A stretch of 64,000 bases of DNA from Epilithonimonas caeni DSM 17710 (GTDB lineage: Bacteria; Bacteroidota; Bacteroidia; Flavobacteriales; Weeksellaceae). Every line of letters starts with the position of its first letter. Position 1 is the stretch's first letter. The stretch lies in assembly GCF_000426465.1 (NCBI RefSeq), contig NZ_AUFK01000009.1:372001-436000 (forward strand), given 5' to 3'. Shown here one piece after another: positions 27,601 through 35,462 of this stretch. The notes below the pieces were generated by a model. The model made no database searches, was not told the DNA's origin, and saw only the letters and a list, made by a program, of their open reading frames with translations. The position numbers and the translations under genes were made by a program.

Positions 27601-27661
27601 ACAGTAAAAATGCCGGAAAAACGATTCCCTTTATTGCTTTGTGTTTAATGATTAAAGACAT
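24620..27661 (-). CDS. SusC/RagA-family TonB-linked outer-membrane transporter
   Basis: This 1013-residue barrel imports oligosaccharides across the outer membrane using TonB energy. A signal peptide (about 1-27) is followed almost at once by a TonB-box-like DEVVVIGYGTVKKSDLTGSV (about 45-64). The plug domain follows to about 170 with NALQALQGRAAGLNI and YGARGSNGIIVIKTK, then a 22-strand barrel ending YVLGINLTF. The N-terminal carboxypeptidase-regulatory-like domain found in many SusC proteins is absent. It is first in an operon with susD and the intracellular rhamnose enzymes, and has a CAGGA-repeat operator upstream. Confidence 0.96.
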   Translation of the reverse strand: MSLIIKHKAIKGIVFPAFLLSSAFLAGQQETVSDTVQVSTKVIDEVVVIGYGTVKKSDLTGSVSSVSAKELAATPAMNALQALQGRAAGLNIVTASGAPGANANVTIRGGASITQGTEPLYIVDGFQLDNALNVINPNDIESIDVLKGASAIAIYGARGSNGIIVIKTKGGKKGKTIINYNNFTSFDTLSKKLDMISNAEDYVKYQYEMANLAGRTAQWSNYFDNNLPPETPGFYTGVFNRIDERYANASTLDWQKKMLGGSGLTTNHNFNFSVGTEKTQAFVSYNYNKQDGLLSNFSETRNSLRANITSELYKGIRVDFNSVFNTNSLNGGGAYSGMKKILLQPISGGTRFSLDQLFNTQTYGDFTALDPSYDTENPFIELQASTSNARTRNFVANTGLEIDFLKNFTFRTAGQYNWRSVKSTSFSDENSRANLTDPTTTGINGKIGNSESYGYQITNTVTYNNTFGKHKLNALIGQELVYSQSESNNMTLIKFPFPNFGLDDISTATVSDKSTDRSSTSLLSYFGRVTYNYDDRYLLTATVRRDGSSKFGDKNKWGFFPSVAAAWRTSQESFWQNSKINNVINDLKFRVEYGVTGNNDIGNNLFLTTYSITDYPMNNTPGTPVYVTSSNLGNPYLKWEELKSTNVGVDLALFNNRIKLTSEWYNNNVSDMLLQAVLPTSSGYSRQYQNIGNMRNRGVEFTLNTINWRSDNFRWSTDFNIGHNRSKVLSLERGRDSRTFSVGSNRAGVVTYYATVGEQLGEMYGYVYQGIYTTDDFIQNANGSLTLKDGVVKPATGTPKPGDIKFAADNEAGDQFTRKMVKIGDATPDFIGGMSNNFSYKGFDLAVFMKFSVGGDVYNATKHSLSPYALFQNVPSEFGTNFYHLIDPNTGQQTMNLARLKELNPNEDSRLWSLSNTNTQTITYPSSYYVEDGSYLRIAQLTLGYSLPKNFLRDIMVTNARIYVTVNNLATITGYSGFDPEVSAASGVAVTPGYDSSTYPRSRSYVLGINLTF

Positions 27662-27694
27662 ATGTTAATTTTTAGTAATATTAAATTAATACTG

Positions 27695-27740
27695 CCAAAG
27701 TACATTGTTAAGAAAAGTTTGGCATCCTGCATTGTCCTGC
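27695..27740 (-). promoter_or_regulatory. Operator-promoter A of the susCD-rhamnose operon
   Basis: On the minus strand two GCAGGA half-sites lie at 27740-27735 and 27730-27725, 10 bp apart. After 22 nt comes TACTTTGG at 27702-27695, 7 of 8 to the -7 box TAnnTTTG. No clear TTTG -33 element is present, as expected for an activator-dependent promoter. The susC ATG is 33 nt further on. The same layout occurs at three other promoters of the locus. Confidence 0.75.
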
Positions 27741-28034
27741 ATTATTAATTTAATAATTTATCATAATTTTTAATGATTATTTCAACCACATATTCAAAAT
27801 ATTAAGAATTATGTTTAAATATTCAAAATAAAATTGTTAATATAAAATTGACTGAATTTTTGATTTTAGAAAAAAATTTCGGATTATTTTTCGGAAATCT
27901 ACATTAATTATAAAAAAAGAACACTGACAAAAATCAGTGCTCAATTTTCATTTAATTTGAAAGGAATTTGTATAAGAAATTTATACAATATATAAGAGAA
28001 AATTTATTCATAATTGATTATCAATATTTGTTTC
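27741..28034. other. Intergenic stretch between rhaT and susC
   Basis: AT-rich and non-coding. It holds the rhaT terminator hairpin at 27919-27942; the remaining bases show only AT-rich runs without a repeat or a reading frame I would support. The susC operator lies just past its left end. Confidence 0.4.
27919..27942 (-). terminator. Terminator after rhaT
   Basis: On the minus strand GAGCACTGA and TCAGTGTTC form a 9-bp stem (one G-T pair) with a 6-nt loop, followed by seven T. It lies 93 nt past the rhaT stop and separates rhaT from the susC operon. Confidence 0.75.
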
Positions 28035-29123
28035 TTATCTCAACGAGTTACCATAACCCACAATCAAAATCGAGATAAACATCACGATCATCCCGACAAT
28101 AATAGTTGAAATAGTTTTTCTGGAAACGCCTTTCCATTCCTTGATAATCACGCCCCAAAGATTGGCAATAAGAATGATGAATGCCATGTGTAAAATCCAT
28201 GAACTTGGACCATTGCCCATCTTGCTCTCTCCCATTCCGTAGAAGAAAAACTGTAAGAACCACATCGTTCCGGCCAGTGCACAGAAAATTATATTTTTTA
28301 CAACAGGTACATTTTTCTTGGTATAATCGGTGTAAGATTTATTTTTAAATGAAAGATAAAGACAGCCGATAAGATTGGAAGCCATCCCGCCCCAGAGGAC
28401 AACAACATACGTCACATTATTTTGAAAAAGGAATTCACCTTGTCCCGGATTGGCTAGTTTCCACGCCTCGTTTGCGACCATTGCCATTGGTTTCCCCGCT
28501 TCCAGCCCAAAATTGAAACACGCGCTTAAAACTCCCGAAATAATCGCAACTGTTAAACCTAAACCGAATTTGTATTCCGTTTTTGTCTGACCTCCGTGCG
28601 GGTCAAAAGATTCGGTCTGAAGTTCCCTGTCTTTCATCACTCCTGCTTTTCCACTGATGATGATTCCCACAACGCAGACCAAAAGTCCGAGCAAAACAAA
28701 CTGTCCCCAAGTGTTTGAAAACATTAATCCGATATTATCTTTTCCCGCTTCAGGATTGAATTCATAATAAATTGACGGCAAAAGTGAGCCAATCACCATC
28801 GTAAGTCCTAACATAATACTGCTTCCCAGTGCAACACCCAGATAACGAACGCCCAAACCATACATAAAACCGCCAATTCCCCAAAGTGCACCGAACAAAA
28901 AAGTCAGTCCCAAAATGGATGAAGATTCATTCTGAATGATTTTCCAGAAATTGGGAATGGTAAGAAATGCAGCCAGCGGCGGAACAATAATCCAGGAAAA
29001 AACACCTCCGATTAACCAGAATGTTTCCCATTGCCAACCTTTTACTTTTTTATACGGCAAATAGAAACTTCCCGATGAAAAGCCTCCTAAAAAATGAAAT
29101 ATTACGCCTAATAGTGCATTCAT
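28035..29123 (-). CDS. rhaT: L-rhamnose/proton symporter
   Basis: RhaT carries L-rhamnose with a proton across the inner membrane. The 362-residue protein has about ten hydrophobic helices and starts LGVIFHFLGGFSSGSFYLPYKKVKGWQWETFW, which I give only as the pattern of residues 5-36; the region around FYLPYKKVKGW is a RhaT hallmark. It has its own CAGGA-repeat promoter (site B) and a terminator, so it is regulated with the locus but not in the same transcript as susCD. Confidence 0.94.
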   Translation of the reverse strand: MNALLGVIFHFLGGFSSGSFYLPYKKVKGWQWETFWLIGGVFSWIIVPPLAAFLTIPNFWKIIQNESSSILGLTFLFGALWGIGGFMYGLGVRYLGVALGSSIMLGLTMVIGSLLPSIYYEFNPEAGKDNIGLMFSNTWGQFVLLGLLVCVVGIIISGKAGVMKDRELQTESFDPHGGQTKTEYKFGLGLTVAIISGVLSACFNFGLEAGKPMAMVANEAWKLANPGQGEFLFQNNVTYVVVLWGGMASNLIGCLYLSFKNKSYTDYTKKNVPVVKNIIFCALAGTMWFLQFFFYGMGESKMGNGPSSWILHMAFIILIANLWGVIIKEWKGVSRKTISTIIVGMIVMFISILIVGYGNSLR

Positions 29124-29145
29124 AATTATTGTAATTGTTGAATCT

Positions 29146-29191
29146 GAAAATTAACAAGACGAAATCGATTGCGCATCTTGCTCTGTCCTGC
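29146..29191 (-). promoter_or_regulatory. Operator-promoter B of rhaT
   Basis: On the minus strand GCAGGA (29191-29186) and GCAAGA (29181-29176) are spaced 10 bp apart. After 22 nt comes TAATTTTC (29153-29146), 7 of 8 to TAnnTTTG. The ATG of rhaT is 22 nt further on. The bases after the proximal half-site read TGCGCA, also shared in part with sites A and C. Confidence 0.75.
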
Positions 29192-29245
29192 AAAGAGAAA
29201 TTCAGTTGCGAAATGTATAAAAATAATCCGGAAATGTTGATGATT

Positions 29246-30979
29246 TTAGTAATGTGTATGATTGACCACGGTATTTTTCAGGTACATTTCATCTTTCTTT
29301 TTGTCTTTACCCGATTTTTCAGCAGATTTGCTGCCCCAAACTCGTAAATATCCTGAACCTAACGTAATGACTTCTTCCGCACCGTTACCCGTAAAATCGA
29401 ACATATGAAAAACCGGGTCAGGAAAATCAAGTTGTCCTTTTCCTTTTTCATTAATCAGAAATTTATACCAAAAAAGTTGCTCTGTTTTGCCATTCCAAAA
29501 TCCCTTAACAAAATCCGGATTGCCGTTGACAGGATTTCCCGGCCATTTAAAAAGAAAATCTCCGCTTTGATTAAACCAATACAGCTGACTCGAGAGATAA
29601 GGTTCTCCCAATTTTCTGTTGCCGTATGTGCGTGCGCCGGCAACAACCTGTAATCCGGGCATATTCTTAAGAAAATTTCCAACCTGAATCTGCTGTGTAT
29701 GTTCAGCAACATTCTGCCAGATGATGTTCCCCGTCATTCCATCATAAATAAAAACCCCGGTTTCACTGTTGGCGGTGACAAGGTCTGTTTTTCCGTCCCC
29801 GTTGATGTCAGCCAACTTATAACTGTCGGCGTGGTCGTGATTATCCGGCAGTAAATCAAACTTATTCCAGATTTCATTTCCTTTTGCGTCCAGTAAAAGT
29901 GAACCGATGAGAACTTCATCGATTCCGTCGTTATTTAAATCAACCGGATAGATGTAATGTCCCAAATTATCTTTTTTCCGCTTCTCGGTATGTTGCCAAA
30001 GTTTTTTTAGTTGGCTATCATAAGCCGTAATGTTTATTGTATTTCCCATATCGGTAAAAACGGCCAGTTCATTCGGACGGTTTTTGGTAAGTTTTCCAAC
30101 AGCAAGACGGAAATTATTGTACACGTGTGGAAGTGGCTGAGTCGGCCATTCGGTTTTATATTTTATTTTTCCTGTGGTTCCATCGACAATGACAAGAAAT
30201 TCTTTCCCGTCAATCATTCGCCAATGTGCAACTTCCGCCTTTCCGTCATTATCAAAATCCCAAATAACGCCCGGCGCCTCAAACTCGGAACGCTCTTTCG
30301 AATATTCTTCAGGCGCTTTCCATTGCCAGAGTTCTTTTCCGCTGTTATCATAAACACGAGCCGAAAAATCTCTTTCCAAAACCAGAAAATCTGTTTTTCC
30401 GTCGCCATTCACATCACCGAATTTCACAGCATTGCTTGTCGGAATTTTATATTCTTTGATGAGAACTACGTCTTCATTCAATTGTTTCGAACGAATATCT
30501 TCAATTTTGAGATTCGGATTTTTACTGAATGCGAAAACATTGAACATTGCTCCGCCACGAATTCTTGTGATTTTGATGTCGTTAATACCTTTTCTCAGCT
30601 TAAAAACACCTCCATTCTGCCAATTCATTTTATCACGTCCAAAAATTCCTGAAGTAATCTGGTCATTGACAATCACTTTGAATGAACTCTTTTCATTGCC
30701 GCTGCTGCGGACAAAAAGATGGTAATCGTCTGCTTGGGGAACAATAATTCTGGTCATCAGATTGGTTTCTGAATTGAGCAGAATCCCCGTATTGTTGAAC
30801 AGCCATTCCTGCTTTTGCTGATTGGCATCGGTGAGATAATTACCTTTCGGAATTTCATCTACAAAGTCGGACGCCGGAACAATAATATCCTTAACTCGGT
30901 CATTCTGGGCATTAAAAAATGATATCGAAAATATCAAAATTATTAAACTCATTTTTTTTGAGAATGAACATTGCTCCAT
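29246..30979 (-). CDS. Secreted FG-GAP/VCBS-repeat protein, possible glycan-active enzyme
   Basis: About 577 residues from this start. A signal peptide ends at SFFNAQ, without a lipobox or sorting domain. Residues about 30-165 form a beta-sandwich-like module with GVFKLRKGINDIKITR. The rest has five calcium-loop repeats of FG-GAP type: DVNGDGKTD, DFDNDGKAE, DLNNDGIDE, DINGDGKTD and DFTGNGAEE. This looks like the propeller part of PL11 lyases, but I cannot assign an enzyme family. The frame opens earlier at 31090; the ATG at 30979 fits the signal peptide. It is the last gene of the lyase operon, 128 nt past GH105. Confidence 0.75.
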   Translation of the reverse strand: MEQCSFSKKMSLIILIFSISFFNAQNDRVKDIIVPASDFVDEIPKGNYLTDANQQKQEWLFNNTGILLNSETNLMTRIIVPQADDYHLFVRSSGNEKSSFKVIVNDQITSGIFGRDKMNWQNGGVFKLRKGINDIKITRIRGGAMFNVFAFSKNPNLKIEDIRSKQLNEDVVLIKEYKIPTSNAVKFGDVNGDGKTDFLVLERDFSARVYDNSGKELWQWKAPEEYSKERSEFEAPGVIWDFDNDGKAEVAHWRMIDGKEFLVIVDGTTGKIKYKTEWPTQPLPHVYNNFRLAVGKLTKNRPNELAVFTDMGNTINITAYDSQLKKLWQHTEKRKKDNLGHYIYPVDLNNDGIDEVLIGSLLLDAKGNEIWNKFDLLPDNHDHADSYKLADINGDGKTDLVTANSETGVFIYDGMTGNIIWQNVAEHTQQIQVGNFLKNMPGLQVVAGARTYGNRKLGEPYLSSQLYWFNQSGDFLFKWPGNPVNGNPDFVKGFWNGKTEQLFWYKFLINEKGKGQLDFPDPVFHMFDFTGNGAEEVITLGSGYLRVWGSKSAEKSGKDKKKDEMYLKNTVVNHTHY

Positions 30980-31107
30980 TAAAAACTTTTTGTGGAAAAG
31001 CAACAGCCTCATTTTAAATTCAATAATAAACAATTTGAAAAGCATATCTCGAATATCTTCTGAAAATGTAATATTAGTTTTGATTTGCATACGCTGTTGC
31101 TTTTTTG

Positions 31108-32268
31108 TTATTTCAACTTATAAACCTCGCTTCCAGCCAACAACAAGCAGCCTAATCCGTAATCTTCAAAATCCGGCACCTTATCAACCGCTAAAGGTTG
31201 TCCGTCTTTCGGTTCCTTTCCTGTTCCCTGAACCCAGCCTAAAAATCCGTTCGGCTGCACAGAATCTTTTACAATGGCATTCCACGCTTTGACCAAAACC
31301 GGCAGATAAGTTTCTCTGTCGATTAAATTATTGTTGACGCCATATGCCATTCCATAAACGAAAAGTGCCGTTCCGGTCATTTCTTTTCCGCCAAAATTCG
31401 TGGGGTCGTGAAGACTTACATTCCAGAAACCATCTCCCCGCTGAATCGGCAACAAAGCCGCCAACAAATCTTTGTAATCTTGGAGATATTCCTGATAATG
31501 AGGGTCAGATTTCGGTGTATCGTGCAATGTTTTTGCCAAAGCAGCGACTACCCAACCGTTTCCACGGCTCCAGTAGCAATCTTCACCATTTGGTTCTTTG
31601 TAAGGCGGAATAAAACTTTTGTCTCTCCACCAGATTTTATCAGCCTGGTTGTACAGACCGTTTCCGCCTTCTTTGTACTTGGTGTGGGCATACATTTCAT
31701 AATTTCTGTCAAAATATTTTTGCTCACCTGTTATTCTTCCCAATTTGGTAAAAATCGGCATCGACATCTGAAGCGCATCAATCCACCACCAGTCATCCAC
31801 TTTATTGGTGGCAATCATACTGTCCATCGCAGCTTTCACGTTTTTGATTCTTTCCGGATTTTTTCTTTCGTCGATTTCATACAAATCGATATAGGTCTGT
31901 CCGCAAGCTTGGTGGTCGGCGTTTCGGGTGTAGGTTCCTCGCTGTAATTCCCAGTTGTGATTATTTGCCCAAGACATTGCATAATCATAATATTCTTTTT
32001 TTGGGTCAACAGAATATAACGCCATCAACCCTTCATAATACACCGCTCTTGTCCAAAGATTACTCGGCCAAACTTTTTTCCCGACAATCTCCTTTTTCGT
32101 ATCGGGCCATTTGTTCATAAAATATTGATTGGCTCGTCTTGAAACTTCCAAAACTTCTTTTTTATTTGGAATTTCAACTTTTGACGCCGTGTTGCTTTTC
32201 TGTACAGAGCAGGAAGTAAAACCTCCGATGATGAGTGCCAAAAAACCTGTTGTTAATAGTTTCTTCAT
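31108..32268 (-). CDS. GH105 unsaturated rhamnogalacturonyl hydrolase, lipoprotein
   Basis: GH105 enzymes remove the unsaturated galacturonyl residue from the non-reducing end of lyase products, here probably those of the PL11 next door. The 386-residue protein has a lipobox GGFTSC (Cys near 20), so it is membrane-anchored, most likely periplasmic or on the outer membrane. The alpha/alpha-barrel motifs include TRNADHQACGQTYIDLYE (about 115-132), WWWIDALQMSMP and YWSRGNGWV, as in YteR/YesR. It lies 44 nt after the PL11 gene. Confidence 0.93.
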   Translation of the reverse strand: MKKLLTTGFLALIIGGFTSCSVQKSNTASKVEIPNKKEVLEVSRRANQYFMNKWPDTKKEIVGKKVWPSNLWTRAVYYEGLMALYSVDPKKEYYDYAMSWANNHNWELQRGTYTRNADHQACGQTYIDLYEIDERKNPERIKNVKAAMDSMIATNKVDDWWWIDALQMSMPIFTKLGRITGEQKYFDRNYEMYAHTKYKEGGNGLYNQADKIWWRDKSFIPPYKEPNGEDCYWSRGNGWVVAALAKTLHDTPKSDPHYQEYLQDYKDLLAALLPIQRGDGFWNVSLHDPTNFGGKEMTGTALFVYGMAYGVNNNLIDRETYLPVLVKAWNAIVKDSVQPNGFLGWVQGTGKEPKDGQPLAVDKVPDFEDYGLGCLLLAGSEVYKLK

Positions 32269-32312
32269 TATATTGATTTTATTTTTTAAATTGAATTTCT
32301 AATTGCTTGGAA

Positions 32313-34190
32313 TTAATTTCTTTTTACAGAGATAACATTTGGCTTCGGCAGTTCTTTAATTGATTCATCCAAATAATAATTGGTGTGCGGCGGTTGATTG
32401 TAGCCTACATTTTGCCAGACAATACTTAGTCGATACTGCGGATTGTGCATCAAAGTATACAATCGATGTTGCGTCGGAATGGTTGTACTGAAAATTCTCA
32501 ATTCCTGATTATCGGCCGTTCTGTACATTACTTCTTCGCGCCAGTCCCCAAACAAATCGGCAACAAGAGCCGGATTTTTCTTTGTCCCGTTATTCGATTC
32601 GCATTGAAAATCTTTTGCATCGAAAATCAAATTGGATTTTTCTCTTTTCCAGTCCCATTTTGAAACAACAGTTCCGTCTAAAATCTCGCTTAAAAAATCA
32701 CCGTCCCAATAAATCCCCATATTCACTGCCGGATTTTTATCACTGATTTTTTTGCCTTTTGCGCTGTAAACACCTTTTAATCCTGCGCCGGATGCCCAAC
32801 ATTCTGAACCTTCATACCGAGGGTCAATGTTCAGCGACAAACCCCTTCCCGGTCCTTGAAATTTACTTGCCTGACTATAAACGGTTGACGGTAATTTCCA
32901 CAAAACTTTTCCTGTTTTCCCGTCTCTGAAATGCGCTCCCGCATCGTCAAACCGTTCCTGAATATCAAAAATTTCCAATCCGGGATTGGTTGGGTCTAAA
33001 TCGCCAACGTGTAAAGCATCGCCGTGACCGTAACCTGTACTGTTCAGAACTTTCCCATCATCGTCAACCGTCATTGCTCCGAAAATAATTTCATCTTTTC
33101 CATCATTATCAACATCTGCAATGCTCAGATTATGATTTCCCTGTCCGCGGTATTGTTTGTTTTCTTCGGAACTTTCGGTATCAAAAAGCCATCGAAGACT
33201 GAGTTTTTTATCTTTGAAATCCCAAGCAGCAATCGCTGTTCTAGTGTAATACCCTCTCGACATAATGACACTTGGCCTTTTTCCGTCCAAGTAAGCAACA
33301 GCTCCTAAAAATCGGTCGATACGGTTTCCTTTGGCATCGCCCCAGGTTTCGGTCATTTCTTCGTTGGTAGGATTTAAACCCCCTGCGAATCTTGGAACTT
33401 CATAATTTACTGTATTAATTTCCGCCCCGGTTTGTCCGTCAAAAACCGTTAGAAATTCCGGACCAGAAAGAATCATTCCGTTTTCATTGACGTAGTTTTT
33501 TGTTGGGTCACCAATATATTTTCCTTTTCCGTCTTTGCTTCCATCAGCAGTTTTCATTACGATTTCCGCTTTTCCGTCCTGGTCTAAATCATAAACTAAA
33601 AACTGTGTATAATGCGCTCCTTCCCTAATATTTTTGCCTAAATTGATTTCCCACAAAAACTGTCCGTTCAGTTTGTAGGCCTGAATAATCGGCGGGTCAG
33701 TTTCTCCTTTTTGGCTGTTATCGTGCGACCTTCCCGTTTGATGAAGGATGATTTCGTATTCTCCGTCTCCGTCCAAATCGGCAACTGAAGCATCATTTGG
33801 AGTGTAGCCTTCCGGTGTTTTTAAAGGAATTGAAAAATAAGATTTCTGATTGGCTATATATTTTGCAAAATCCTGGTCAACATCCTGATGTTGCGTATTT
33901 GATTTTATAAAATAGGTGTAATTTTTTCCTATGTCAGCGGTTTTATCTAAAAAATTAGTTTCATTGAACAACGGTTTCTCATTCAGTTTTTTGGTCTGAT
34001 TATTTTCTGTGCGGTATACATCGAAATGGGTATCCTGAGCTTCCGTTCCCAACAATCGCCAACTTACAAAAACACCTGATTCTGCAGGAATTGCAACGAT
34101 TCCACGCTTTAAATATTCCATTTGTCTTTGGGCAAAGAAGATTTGCGAAAGAAATAAAGCGGATGTAATGAAGATATATTTGATTTTCAT
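32313..34190 (-). CDS. PL11 rhamnogalacturonan lyase
   Basis: PL11 lyases cleave the rhamnose-galacturonate bond in the RG-I backbone by beta-elimination. The 625-residue protein has a signal peptide ending at IFFAQ, an N-terminal fibronectin-like segment (GVFVSWRLLGTE at about 39-50), and an eight-bladed propeller with calcium loops such as DLDGDGEYE, DLDQDGKAE and DVDNDGKDE. It shows no lipobox or T9SS domain. It stands before GH105 in the operon. The family call is firm; endo or exo action cannot be told. Confidence 0.95.
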   Translation of the reverse strand: MKIKYIFITSALFLSQIFFAQRQMEYLKRGIVAIPAESGVFVSWRLLGTEAQDTHFDVYRTENNQTKKLNEKPLFNETNFLDKTADIGKNYTYFIKSNTQHQDVDQDFAKYIANQKSYFSIPLKTPEGYTPNDASVADLDGDGEYEIILHQTGRSHDNSQKGETDPPIIQAYKLNGQFLWEINLGKNIREGAHYTQFLVYDLDQDGKAEIVMKTADGSKDGKGKYIGDPTKNYVNENGMILSGPEFLTVFDGQTGAEINTVNYEVPRFAGGLNPTNEEMTETWGDAKGNRIDRFLGAVAYLDGKRPSVIMSRGYYTRTAIAAWDFKDKKLSLRWLFDTESSEENKQYRGQGNHNLSIADVDNDGKDEIIFGAMTVDDDGKVLNSTGYGHGDALHVGDLDPTNPGLEIFDIQERFDDAGAHFRDGKTGKVLWKLPSTVYSQASKFQGPGRGLSLNIDPRYEGSECWASGAGLKGVYSAKGKKISDKNPAVNMGIYWDGDFLSEILDGTVVSKWDWKREKSNLIFDAKDFQCESNNGTKKNPALVADLFGDWREEVMYRTADNQELRIFSTTIPTQHRLYTLMHNPQYRLSIVWQNVGYNQPPHTNYYLDESIKELPKPNVISVKRN

Positions 34191-34254
34191 ATTTAAAATC
34201 TCTTGTTTTTAATAAGTTTGGCTGAATGCTTTTATAAACTAATATTTCCACAAT

Positions 34255-34327
34255 GTCATTCTGACGAAGAAGAATTTCATTGGTTTAGTTAAGATTCTTC
34301 ACTCCATTTCATTTCGTTCAGAATGAC
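34255..34327. repeat. Imperfect inverted repeat, GTCATTCTGA type
   Basis: GTCATTCTGACGAAG at the left and CGTTCAGAATGAC at the right end are complementary over about 13 bp, enclosing a second weak pairing of AAGAAT with ATTCTT. It resembles the hairpins at 14527 and 35358 in its GTCAT[TC]C ends. Confidence 0.6.
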
Positions 34328-34366
34328 AAATGCTCTAATAATGACATTTAAAACGTTTAATTTTTC

Positions 34367-34472
34367 GCAGCCCGACTTGAGCGGAAATCCTTTTTTGCAT
34401 ATTCCTCAAGTTCTATTTAGACCGAAATCTTCTTGCAAAAAAGATTGGGAGCGGAAGGCGGAAAAGCTGCCC
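34367..34472. repeat. Dispersed intergenic element, AGCGG/CTTTTTTG family, copy 2
   Basis: It starts GCAGCCCGACTTGAGCGGA and ends with AAAGCTGCCC; inner arms CTTTTTTGCA and TGCAAAAAAG are complementary. Block order and length (106 nt) match copy 1 at 14643-14750. It lies between two genes transcribed to the left. Confidence 0.7.
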
Positions 34473-34516
34473 AAATAATCCCCAACAATTAAATTCAATC
34501 GATTGCACACACTCAA

Positions 34517-35320
34517 TTATTTTTTGGAAACCTGCTTGAGTAACCATTTTACCCATTCTTCGGTTCCTTCATAATTGGAAAAATCCTCGGTAAGCTTCTT
34601 TCCATCGATGTACTCATTGTAGCACCAAGGGTCACCTAACGCAAACACAGTTCCCTTTCCAACTTTTGCGATAGCACCAATCGCCTGATTCTGAGCATAC
34701 AAAAATGGCTTTGCAGGTGCTTTTACCGAAATGGTACTGACTTCTTTCATATATAATTTAAGTTCCGAAAACACTTCATTTCCCGGTTTTACGTAGACTG
34801 CACCTTTCTCAAACTCCCTGCCTTTCAATCTGTTGATGCTGTCATCGTTAAAATGAATGCCGAACTTTTCCGCCAGTTTATTGAAATACTCAAACTCGGA
34901 ATTGCCATTGTCGTTGCTCATCAAAACCAAAACACCGCCTTTTTTCACCCATTCTGTAAGGTTTTTGATGGAATTAGCGTCAATCAAATTGGCTTTTCCT
35001 CCGTACGCTTCTTTGTCGATATCGGGATCAACGATGATATAAATATTAGCGTTTTTCAAGTCTTTTTTGGATGGAGCGGTCGTCAAAGTGCTGATTTCTG
35101 CACCTTGCTTTTGGAAGATTTCGCCTAGCAAAGAAAATCCGCCGTTGGAAGTGTCGTTCCACGTGTAATGCCACGATTCCAAAACTTTGGTTTCTTTATT
35201 TTCCTTTTTTTCGTTGTTGAAAAAGTTGTCCAAAACGACTTTCGGTTTGTTTTGAGCATTGGAAAATCCAAATGTGAGGAGCGTTCCTAATGCCAATGTT
35301 TTTACGATATTTTTATTCAT
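34517..35320 (-). CDS. Secreted DUF4350-like protein of the pectin locus
   Basis: This 267-residue protein has a signal peptide ending at GFSNAQ. The mature part looks like a flavodoxin or class I glutamine-amidotransferase-like fold of the DUF4350 kind: NANIYIIVDPDIDKE, WVKKGGVLVLMSND and GKGTVFALGDPW. Such proteins occur in polysaccharide loci, but I know of no established activity. It is flanked on both sides by dispersed hairpin repeats, between GH106 and PL11. Function is unknown; a binding or accessory role is possible. Confidence 0.75.
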   Translation of the reverse strand: MNKNIVKTLALGTLLTFGFSNAQNKPKVVLDNFFNNEKKENKETKVLESWHYTWNDTSNGGFSLLGEIFQKQGAEISTLTTAPSKKDLKNANIYIIVDPDIDKEAYGGKANLIDANSIKNLTEWVKKGGVLVLMSNDNGNSEFEYFNKLAEKFGIHFNDDSINRLKGREFEKGAVYVKPGNEVFSELKLYMKEVSTISVKAPAKPFLYAQNQAIGAIAKVGKGTVFALGDPWCYNEYIDGKKLTEDFSNYEGTEEWVKWLLKQVSKK

Positions 35321-35357
35321 AAATATTTATTTCTATTTTCAAAAGGCTTCGACAATC

Positions 35358-35431
35358 CTTCGACAAGCTCAGGATGACAACGCTAAAATATAACGTTTAT
35401 TAGTAGAGATGTCACACTGAGCTTGTCGAAG
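35358..35431. repeat. 21-bp inverted repeat, TGAGCTTGTCGAAG type
   Basis: Arms 35358-35378 and 35411-35431 are complementary at 19 of 21 positions around a 32-nt spacer. The same sequence type (ATCCTGAACTTGTCGAAG) is found inside the composite repeat at 51246-51264. It lies between GH106 and the DUF4350-like gene. Confidence 0.75.
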
Positions 35432-35462
35432 TGTCTCTATAATATTAATTCCTAATTCTAAA

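Larger units (their letters stand above)
34191..34516. other. Repeat-filled gap between DUF4350-like and PL11 genes
   Basis: This 326-nt gap holds two dispersed elements (34255-34327 and 34367-34472, listed separately) and no gene. I see no CAGGA-type operator here, so PL11 may depend on read-through from upstream or on another promoter. Confidence 0.5.

Noticed and set aside
29135-29347. Small plus-strand gene between rhaT and the FG-GAP gene
   Set aside because: It overlaps operator B and the end of the FG-GAP gene and has no support from composition or motif.
31408-31947. Antisense frame of 179 codons within the GH105 gene
   Set aside because: It mirrors a well-supported enzyme gene and has no start signal or motif.
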